Of a stretch of 23,693 nucleotides of DNA, positions 10,501-21,387 are shown piece by piece (within the stretch, counting starts at the first letter, position 1; each line of letters starts with the position of its first letter). The notes below the pieces were generated by a model. That model was not told the origin of the DNA and searched no databases. It saw only the letters and a list, made by a program, of their open reading frames with translations. The translations under genes were made by a program, and so were the position numbers. The stretch lies in the NCBI GenBank assembly GCA_026770585.1, contig MU646801.1, positions 298,287-321,979 on the forward strand, written 5' to 3'. Source of the stretch: Baffinella frigidus (lineage: Eukaryota; Cryptophyceae; Cryptomonadales; Baffinellaceae).

Positions 10501-13010
10501 GAGGCACATAAGGAGTGGCGTCTTCTCAGCGTGATCCTGGAGAGGCTGCCCCCGGGGTTCTCGTTCGCGGAGACAAGACACCCGGGCGACTGCACGTGCG
10601 TGTCGGCAACGTCGCTCAGCCTCGGCAAGCACGTGCGCCTCGACCAGGTTGTGTCTCAACTCTCAACCCAAGGCTGTGCTATCCAACAAAACCTCTAAAC
10701 CCTGAACCTTAAAACACGTAAACCCTGAAACCCCAACCCCAACCCCTAAACCCTCAACCCTAAACCCTAATCCCAGATCCCTAAACCCTACACCCTGAAC
10801 CCTGAACCAGGTCGTGGAGCAAGACCAAACAGCGCTTCTCCAGATGCTTCTCCAACAGTAAACCCTAAACCCTAATTCCTAAACCTTGAACCCTACACAC
10901 TAAGCCCTAAACCCTAAACCCTACGCCCTAAGCCCTAAGCCCTAAAACCTAAACCTTAAACCCTAAACCCTAAATCCTAAACCCTCAACCCTACACCCTA
11001 AACTCTACACCCCAAACCCTACACCCTAAACCCTAAACCCTGACCACTAGACCCCAAACTTTGAACCTAATCCAGGGGCGCGGACCCGCAGTGCTCGAAG
11101 GCCGCCTTTGATCGGAGCCCTCTACACGTCGCGGTCACCTCATCCTCAAACCCTAAACCTTAAACCCTGGACCCTAGATCCTGAACCCTGGACCCCAAAT
11201 CCCAAACCCCAAACCCCAAACCCCAAACCCCAAACCCCGAACCCCAAACTCTAAACCCTAAACTCTCGACCGTAAAGCAGGTCGGCTGGGGGAACGACGC
11301 GGCAGCCAAGCTACTCCTGGAAGCGAAGGCAGACACGGCCAGCGCTGAGAAGAAGGGGGGCGACACCCCGCTGCACCTCGCGGTAAACCCTCAACTCTCA
11401 ACCCTCAACCCGAAACCCGCAACCCTCAACCCGAAACCCGAAACCCTCAACCCAAAACCCGAAACCCGAAACCCGAAACCCGAAACCCTTAACCCGAAAC
11501 CCGAAACCCTCAACCCTNNNNNNNNNNNNNNNNNNNNNNNNNNNNNNNNNNNNNNNNNNNNNNNNNNNNNNNNNNNNNNNNNNNNNNNNNNNNNNNNNNN
11601 NNNNNNNNNNNNNNNNAAACCCTCAACCCGAAACCAGAAACCCTTAACCCGAAACCCGAAACCCTCAACCCTCAACCCGAAACCCTCAACCCGAAACCCG
11701 AAACCCTCAACGCGAAACCCGAAACCCGAAACCCGAAACCCTAAACCCGAAACCCAGAACCCTAAACTCCAATCCCTAGACCCTAAACCCTAAACCCCAG
11801 ACTCTAAACCCTCAACTCTAAATCCGAAATGCGAAAGCAGGTGCAGTTCGCCGCTTCCGTCTCGAAGGAGGCAGGGGGCCTCTACGACGCGGCAGTAGCG
11901 ACGGTGGAGTTGCTGGTGCGGCACGGCGCGCCGCCGCTGGCCAAGAACGGCAGCAAGAAGACCCCCGCGCAGGTTCTAGATTCCCCCGTGCGACTCTTGA
12001 CAGCTGCGATGTTGTCCGGGTGCGAAGCCTGCCCCAGGGTCGAGCCTGCTTGCGTTTTTTCCTTTCACGGTGAGCACCACCTGGCGATGGTGCTGCCGAC
12101 CGTACCCCTGGTCAGGGGATGGACCCGGTCGGTCCGAGTCCGGCACCCGGAGTCGTGGGTCACGGTTGACTGCCAACAGCTTGCGTCTTCTCTGCCCGGG
12201 TTGGCTACCACCTGGTACACACCTCGCCCGGGTCAGTCAAGCGTCGGCGGGGTTAGTCAAGCGTCCACTGCAAGGGGTGGTTGCTGACGTCAGCGGCACT
12301 CGTTGGCAGGTGAAGGGGCTCCCGGGGGACCTGAAGAAGCTGCTTGAGGCGGCTGCCGCCACCGCGAAGCGCACGCACCAGGCTAATTCCTAATCCCTCA
12401 ACCCTAAACCCTAAACCCTAAACCCTGAACCCTAAACCCTGAACCGTAAACCGTAAACCGTAAACTGTAAACCGTAAACCGTAAACCCCGAACAGAGTGC
12501 ATCCCAGGCGCCGGGGGGGAAGCTGGGGGGGAAGGCCTCCTCCTCGCTGCCCCCTGCCACTGCTTCTGCGGCTGCTCCGTCCGCGGTCGAGACTGCCTCG
12601 AGCGCTGCCGACGCGGGAGAGATGCCCGCTGCGGAGGGGGGCGCGGGCGTGGGGGGGGGGAGGACGCGGTTCGAGGCCAGCGCAGGGGTTGTGCTGGCGT
12701 CCTATCAGGGGCGGACTCCGAAAGAGAGGGAGCAAGAGGCTGCGCGGCTGATGCAGGTGCGAAGGCGCCGCGCGGCTGAGAGGAAGGCTGCTGCGGTAGC
12801 TGCGGCGAAGGCGGCCACGGCGGCGGCCGCGGCGGAGGAACAGGATATGGCGCTGCGGGGGAGGGGGCTGGGGATTGTGGCGGCGGATGAGGGGGAGGGG
12901 GTTGCGGAGGTGGCCGAGGTGGTCGAGGGGGGGGGACACAGGGAAGTGGATGCCGCGAGGCGGGGGGGGGGAGATGGGGACCGTGGAGGGGCGCTGGGAC
13001 AGGGTGCGAA

Positions 13011-13049
<39 letters not shown>

Positions 13050-16000
13050 GGACCCGGAGGTGAAGGTTCGGGAGGCGCTGAAGGATAGCGAGTGGGACAT
13101 GCGCTTCACCAAAGAGTTCCTCCAGGTTAGTCTCCCGTACTCACATGGTTCAATTTTGACCTGCTCTCTCCCTCCCCGAAAGTTGACTTGATGAAGCCAA
13201 GTTGACTTGTGCGCTTCAGATGTACGCCAGTCTCACGACGTTTTGTTCAAATCAGATCTTTTCCTGGTAGTTATCCTTCCCAGTTTAGTCATCGCCCTGG
13301 TACAAAGCATGCCCGGTGTGTGAAGAGTGGTCTGTTGGGCCTCCGATGCAGGCGCTGTGGGAGCTGCCGCCCAAGGAGCTGACGGGGGTGGTCGAAAACC
13401 TCCTGCGGCTCTCGCGCGGCGAACACAAGCCCAGCCTCATGAAGCCTCTTCGCGGAGTGCACTTCCGCCTCTTCGAGTCTCCGGTCGTCACCCGAACACC
13501 CGAACCCTAGACCCTGAACACTGAACCCTGTACCCTGTACCCTAAACACTAAGCTTAAACCTTGACCTTAAACCCTAAACTCTAAACCCTAAACTCTAAA
13601 CTCTAAACCCTAAACCCTAAACCATAAACCCTGAACCCTGAACCCTGAACCCTAAACCCGAAAACAGATCGGGAACTGGAAAGGGTCAGGGAGGTTCCTT
13701 TGGCAGATTGCGGTCGACTACTCCCCCGACATCAAGGGGTATACCGCTAACGCCTACACCCTCAACCCTCAACCTTCAACTCTCAACCCTGACCCTGACC
13801 CACAATTCGTAAACCCTAGCCCCCATGCCCTATTCCCAAATCCCTAATCCCTGTACCCTAAACCCTGAACCCTGGTCACTAACCCTTAAACCCCATCCCT
13901 AACCGCCAAACGCCACGCCAGGTTCACGGAGACAATCCGGCTGTGGCGGCTGAGCCGGACGCACGACGAAGTCACCCCCGCGATCAAAGCCGTGCAGCGC
14001 GCGCTCCGCCTCGGCCGCGAATGCACGACCACCCTACGCGAGAAGCTGTCCGCCTCGAGCACAGAATCGTGCTGCTTGGCCGACGGCCGCCGCGTCCCCC
14101 GGCGCTTCACACCCAAGGATATTGAGGGGTATCACCCGAAACCTGAAATTCGAAAATCGAATCCTGACATCCGAAACCTGAACCCCGAACCCCGGACCCC
14201 GAAACACGAATCCCGAATCCTGAATCCCGTAACCCGAAACCCAAAACCCGAAACCCTAAAACCCAATCCCGAAACTCCCAGGGGCCTCGAAGACGAGTAC
14301 GACGACCAAGGCCTCGACGCGTCACCCTTCCCTGAGGTTTAACCCTAAACCATCAGCCCTGAGTCCTAAACCCTAGCCCTAAACCCTGAAACCTAAACCC
14401 TCAACCCTGATCGCTAAACCCTATACCCTAAATCCTACACCCTACACCCTGAACTCTAAACCATACACCCTAAACCCTAAACCCTAAACCCTAAACCCCA
14501 AACCCCAAACCCTAAACCCTTACCCCCAAACCCTCACCCAGGGGCGAGGGCTGGTGTACTACCCACCAGCGCTGGAGACTTCGGAGTACTCGCGAAACGT
14601 CCTCAAGTTCTACAAGCTCAACGACACCGTCCTCGACACGGTGCCAACTCCCACACCCTAAACCCTAAACCCTAATCTGATGTCTGATCCCTAATCCCCG
14701 AGCCCTAAACCCTAAAGCCAAAATCCCAAACCCCAGACCCTAAACCCGTAACCCCTACACCCCAACCCCTACACCCCGAATTCTAAGCCCCCCCCCCATC
14801 TCCCAACGCCCGAAGCCGCAACGCAGGTGCTGCAACACGAGGGCGCGACGCGGCGCGGCGCGGGTCCTGCAGGTCAACACTGCGCCCTAACCCCTGCACC
14901 CCAACCCCCAAACCCAAACCCCTACACTCTTACCCCTACACCCTAACCCCTACACCCTAACCCCTAATCCCTGACCCCTACACCCTAACCCCTGAACCCT
15001 AAACCCTAAACCCTTATCCCTAATCCCTAAACCCTAAACCCTCAAGCGCAGTGCCGGACTTCCCGTTCATCCTCGACAAGGAGCAGGATGAGATGATCCA
15101 CGCCGAGTACCCGGTCTGCCCTGAACCCCAATTTCTAACCCATATGCCCTCAACCTGTGCTCAGCACCCTCGCGCTTCCACCGAGATGATCTACGCCCAG
15201 TACCCGGTCTGCCCCAAGCCCGAAATAGACTTTTGTAATAGACTTTTGTATCACTCAATTCAAGGCTCAAGGGCCTCATTCAGGACCTGTATCGAGAGTA
15301 ATAAAGAAGAAGAAGAAGAAGAAGAAGCCCCAAATTCTAACCCATACGCCCTAAACCTTTGCTCTGATCCCTCGCGCTTCCACCCACCCTCCTAACTCTA
15401 AAGCCTAAATCTTGAACTTTAAATCTTAAACCCTATACTCTAAACCCCAGACCCCGAACCCAGCAGCCCGACCCCCAAACCCTCATCCCTAAAGTGAAGC
15501 TCGTGGAAGTGTGGCGAATTTCCCGTAATTGCTGATCCCCTTGCGGCACGCCCCCCGGCAGGAGAGCATCCTGCTGGTGGGGCGATCAGGGACAGGCAAG
15601 ACCTCGATCGCGGTGGGGCGCATGTGGGCGTGCTACGAGGCCTTCCATGTCAACGACCTCTCGCAGGCGAGCCTCCTTCTTCCCTCTTGTTTTTGGTGAG
15701 ACTCCCGCGACGGCTGACCAACCCTACTGGGTTTGTACCAGGACGATGACAAATCTGGGCAGGCCACGGCACACGTTTGGACTTCGAACCCACAGTCTCT
15801 GGCTAAGTGCTGCAAATGTGTGTCCAAAGGAAACGGGACCTGGATTACTAGAGTAGTAACGGTGGAGACACAGGAACGGTGGAGAGAATTCTCTGTATCC
15901 AGCGTTACTATTCCAGTACCCGAGGTTCTCTCTGTCTGCACCGTTCTCGAGGAAGCGGTCTGCGCCGTGACTACTCTCGTAACGTTTCGACTCTCGCGGA

Positions 16001-17104
16001 GGCAGGCGACGGACGGGCCGCGCGTGTACCGGCAGGCCTTCATCACTGCCAACACGGTCCTCCGCGCTCAGGTCGAGAGCCCCCCCCGTACGCCGCTTCA
16101 CTACTTATCAAAAAATATACCTGGTACCAACCATGCCGTTGAGTCACCGGCATGGTGCGAATATACCCTGCGCGGTTCAGTCAACCGTCATACGGGGGAG
16201 CATCACAACCTACCGGTCCGAGGCTCGTAACCTCTCCATGTGTCGAGCACTGGTTGACCAATTGTCGCCTTCTCGGTACTGACCTTGGCCGTTAAGTCAC
16301 CGGTACGGTGCGAACAAACCCTGGGTGGTTAAGTGAAGCGTCGTGTGGGAGGCTGATAACCTGGGGACTCGGCAGGTGTCGAGCAACTTCGAAAGCATGA
16401 AGAACTCTTCGTCTCTCCGCGATCTCCCGCTTCGCACCTGGAAGGTTTAGGGTTTAAAGTTTAGGGTTTAGGGTTTAGGGTGTAGAAAACTCTTCGTCCC
16501 TCCGCGATCTGCAGTTTCGCACGTGGAAGGTTGTGAGCCTCTCCCATACCACAGTTGACTGATTCACAGGTTTCGTTCGCAGCACGATGTTGACTAATCT
16601 GGACTGGGTGGGTATCAGGAAAGATTTGATGAGTCAACAGTAGGAGTCTCGTGTCGTTGCGTCCCTTCTGACACATACCACTCTGGAGTATCTGGGCTTC
16701 TGCACCCACGTCTCACTCGGCGCTGAACCTGAGATTTTCACTGTCAGTCGTGCGACGTCATGTATCAACGGTGCTCTCCTCTCCATGAATCCCCCCCCAC
16801 CACCCTCTGTAAACGGCTCTTCCCCCTCTTGCCCGTCCATGAACGGCGCCCCCAGTTTTGAACCCCAAACCCTAAACCTAAACCCTAACAACTAAACCCT
16901 AAACCCTAAACCCTACCCCCCCCCCTCTGTGCAGGAGGGCGACGGCTACCCGGCGAACTTCCAGGATGTCCCAGACGTGTGCCACCCGCTCTTCCTCACC
17001 CAGACCGAGTTTCTCCAGGTCATGAGTCCCTTCCGCGGTGCCATTTGTGACTATTCATGCTTCTCACGCTATAGACAACAGGACCACCACTGTTGACACA
17101 CACA

Positions 17105-17146
<42 letters not shown>

Positions 17147-20100
17147 CTCACTGACTGATAACCTGGTCAACAGATGCTGGACGGGTCGCTACCAGAGCCG
17201 TTCTGGGCGCGCCGCGAGGATGGCAAGCTCCTCGGCGACGGCCAGCGCCACTTCCACCAACAGGTCGAGTACCTAAACCCTAAATCACCAACCCTCAACC
17301 CTCAACCCTCATCCCTTAACCCTCAACCCTAACCCTTAAACCCTAAACCCTGAACCTTAACCCTAAACCCTAAACCCCAAACCCTAGACCCTAAACCCTA
17401 AACCCTAAATACCAACCCCTGAACCTAAACTCTTCACACGCCACCCATCGCGCCTCTTCCACCAATAGGTCTCAAGCCTCTTCCGTACGCTGCGTGACTA
17501 GTGGGGGGGCTTGTTTCACTTGCCAAGATCGTGGGTGATCAATCTGTCTCTCTCCGCTCAGGTTATGAGGTGCTAAAGCTCTTTCCGCGCAAACAGGAGG
17601 GGATGCTGGAAGACATTCCGCTCGACGAAGACTACTCCTCTGGGTCCGAGGACGGGGATGAGGCTGGAGAGGAAGAGGATAACCTCCGTGCGGGAGGAGG
17701 AGGGGGGGGGGCAAGGCGGGAGCGAGAGAGGCGCGCGGTCGACTACAAGGTCCCAATCCCTGATCCCTAAACCCGAAACCCGAAACCCGAAACCCGAAAC
17801 TCGAAAGCCTGAAACAGGTGTTCCACGACGAGATGTGGCCGAAGATCGTCAAGGCCCGCGTCGAGGCGAAAGAGCTCTCCCCTGCTAACCTCTTCCAGGT
17901 AAACCCTAAATCATAAACTCCAAACCCTAAACCCTAAACCGCAAACCATAAACCATAAACCCTAAACCATAACCCCCAAACCCCAATCCCTCAACCGAAA
18001 CCCTAAACCCTACGACCATACCCTCAACCCCAATCTAGGAAATCCATTCCTACATCAAGGGTTCGCAGCTGGCACTCTCGCGGGCCCTGGGGTGCCTCTC
18101 GCGCGAGGAGTACCTCAAGCTGCCTGCCAAGATGGCGCCAGCCTTCCAGGTGCCACCACGCCCTTCCCCTCTTCCCTCCTCCCCCTTGATGCTCCCTCCC
18201 GGTTTTCCAGGTGAAGCGTGTGCATTCCTTCCCCAGTCAACCATGAGCCTTACGTGGGTGGGTTTAGGTTTAGCATTTTGGGTTTGGGGTGGGAGGCACG
18301 TCTGAGAAGAACACGGCGGTGTGTTCTTTCGCACACCCGCACGAACAGCAGGTATATTTCACAGGTTCATGTTTGCCATGTGAACAATACATGGTGCTAT
18401 ATGTACACGGTGCTTTTCCCTCCAAAAACGGCGCTTCCCCTTCAGAAACGGCTCTTCCACATCAATCTACGCGGGGGGACCCTGTTAAAACGCCCAGATG
18501 CATATTGAAAGTTTGTACGGGGATCGTTCACCTTTGGAAATATTGCGTATACATAATCAACTTTGACACTTTAGATAGCTGCACCAAATAGGGGCAACCG
18601 CGAACCTTTTCCAGGTTTAGCCCTCCCTCGTAGCATAACGGCACTCTCCCTCCAAACACGGCGGCTTCCCCTTGACGAAGGGTGTTTCCCTTGATCGCAG
18701 GGGCTGAGCGCGAAGGAGAGCATGGAAGACCTCCCCGGCAACAAGCGCGGCACCCGCGACCTCGTCTACGATCTCTTCGAAGTCTACGAAGACCTCCGCC
18801 GGAAGTTGAACGCGTATGACCTCTCGGACGTGATCTTCAACCTCTGGTCGCGGCTCGAGAAGTACCCGATGGAGCAGCTTCCGCTCGAGACGCTCTTCGT
18901 GGATGAGACCCAGGACTTCACCCAGGCGAGACCCCATCAAACACTCTTCCCAGGCATTTTTGGAGAAATGTGGTTGTTGGAGAAATGATGTTCCTGCCTC
19001 ATTTCTATTCCAGGGCGGTTTAGTGTGAAACGACCCTGGAATAGTTGACTCCGTGTACGACTCTTGAGAGGAATTCCTGGTACGCGACTCCCCTGTCGAG
19101 ACTCCCCTCTGCCCCTCTTGAGAGGGATTCCTGGTGCTAAACCACCCTCGACTAGTTACCGCCGTGGTACGCACGAAATCATTCCATGTTTAGTCAACCG
19201 CCTCGTGTTTGCGCCTGCCATGTTTAGTCAACAGTCTCTTCTTTGCAGCTGCCTTGTTTAGTTGACAGCCTCTTGTTCGTACCTTTCCGGTGTAGTGAAC
19301 ATGCTGGTGTTGGCAGGCGGAGCTGGCGCTGTTCGTGAGAGTGTGTGCGGACAAGAACGCCATGTTCTTCTCAGGCAACCCTCCCTCCCGACACCCGAAA
19401 ACTGAAAACCGAAAACCGATACCCGAAACCCGAAAACCGAAAAACGAAACCCGAAACCTAAATTCCAAACTCCAAACCCCAAACCCTGAACCCTGAACGG
19501 CAGGCGATACGGCGCAGACGATCGCAGCGGGGGTGGGCTTTCGCTTCGAAGACCTCAAGTCCATCTTCCAGGCCAGTCCCCGAAACCCCAATCCTTCAAT
19601 CCTCAACCTTCAACCCTTAACCCCAATCCCTAATCCCTAATCCCTAATCCCTAATCCCTAATCCCTCATCCCTCATCCCTCATTCCTCATCCCTCATCCC
19701 TCATCCCTAATACCTACTCCCTACTCCCCAAACCCCAAACCCCAAACGCTAATGCGCAAGCGCTACCCCTTGAGCAGGCGGAGAAAGAGCGGCAGGGGTT
19801 GCGTCCGGAGGCGGGCTCCTCAAGAGCCGTGGTGGTCCCCGTGGTGCGGCAGCTCAAGATCAACTACCGCACGCACAACGGCATCCTCAAGCCTGCCGCC
19901 GCCATCGTCGACCTCATCCAGGTGCTGTCACCTCACTCGGGCCCGCCACGGGGCCGGACGGGCCCGCCTCGGAGGCCGACGGGCCCGCCTCGGGACGAGC
20001 AGCCCGTCTCGGGGCCCAGAGGCGCTCCATACGTCTGGGTGCTCGCGCTGCCACACCTCCACGGCTCTCCCTGCACAGGACCCTGCACTGGACTGGATCT

Positions 20101-21348
20101 GAGCACCCCGCTGTCGGAAGCGGGAGCATATAAATATGCTCAGTCCAGTGCAACTCTTCCCTGAAACCCGAAGCCCCAAATCCTAAACCCTAAACTCCAA
20201 GCCCTAAACCCCAAACCCTAAACCCGAAACCCTGTGCAGGCGTTCTTCACAGGCACGGTGGACCGTCTGCCGCCGGAGGTTGGATTCTACCAGGGTCCGA
20301 AGCCCAAGGTCGAGTTCGACATGCCAAAACCCTACTCCTGCATCCCTCAACACTCAACCCCAAACCATAAACCCTAAACCCTAATCCCCAAACACCAAAC
20401 TCTCAACCCGCAACCCTCATCCATAATTCCGGAACCATAACACCTGATCCACAACCCCAAAATTTGATCCACGGTGCCTGATCCCTAATCACTAAATCTT
20501 GACCCATCAAGCACATCACGGTCTCTCGCCCCCACCCGCCACCTGCACTCCCCAAGCCCCCCACCCCATCCCCGCAACCCCCACCCCTTCCCCTTAACCC
20601 CCCCCCCCGCCGAAACACCGAACTCTACACCTCGCTGATGCTCAACCCTTGACCCTGAAGCAGGTGCTGCTGGAGACGCGACCGGAAGCACTGGAAGGGA
20701 TGCTTGGCGCGGGGGGCGACGGGGTGATGCTATCGCAGATCGAATTCGGGGCGCACCAGGTGCGGCGCCCAGCGGGCGCGCCTGCCCCACCTCTCTTGAC
20801 TGCGCCCCGTCCTACGACGCTTGACTGCACCCCACCCTGCCTCTCGTGACTGCAGTCACTGCCGTGTCGCGACTGCAGTCACTCTTGGCTGTGGTCAGTG
20901 CGAACCCTACCGCGCAGGATTTCCGCCGGACGGGAAGTGTAACCCGGGCTGGATTTTCACGTGGGGGAGTTCTGCTCAGTCAATTAATCTGTTCGTTGGA
21001 GTGTGTGCGCCCTGCTGCCGTCAACCCTCAACGCTATTTGTATGAGGCTTTATATCCAGTATGCATTCCGTTTTTGGTACAAAACAGGCTCCTGCAGGGT
21101 TTAGTTGACTGGCCCAGGGTTGTTGACTGATCCGGGTTTGTTCGGGGAGAGTTGACTGCCCTGGGTGTGTTCGTGCAGAGTTGACTGATGTCGGGAGGTT
21201 TGGTGGACAGGTTTTGCTGGTGAGGGAGCAGGCTGCCAAGGAAAAGCTCCCAGCGTGCTTTGACTCCTGCCTCGTTATGACGATCCTCGAGAGCAAGGTT
21301 TGCCTGGCCCACTTCGGGAGAGAGACAGAGAGAGAGCGAGAGCGATCG

Positions 21349-21387
<39 letters not shown>

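Noticed and set aside
11160-11675. Minus-strand open frames rich in [11 protein letters not shown]-like repeats, here and at many other places (14107, 17472, 19190, 23184)
   Set aside because: These are translations of the TTTAGGG strand. A seven-base unit read in frame gives a seven-residue repeat without stops; they are not genes.
15183-15206. Second copy of exon 24 end as a real exon
   Set aside because: No acceptor in the right phase precedes it; family spacing needs only one copy before the P-loop.
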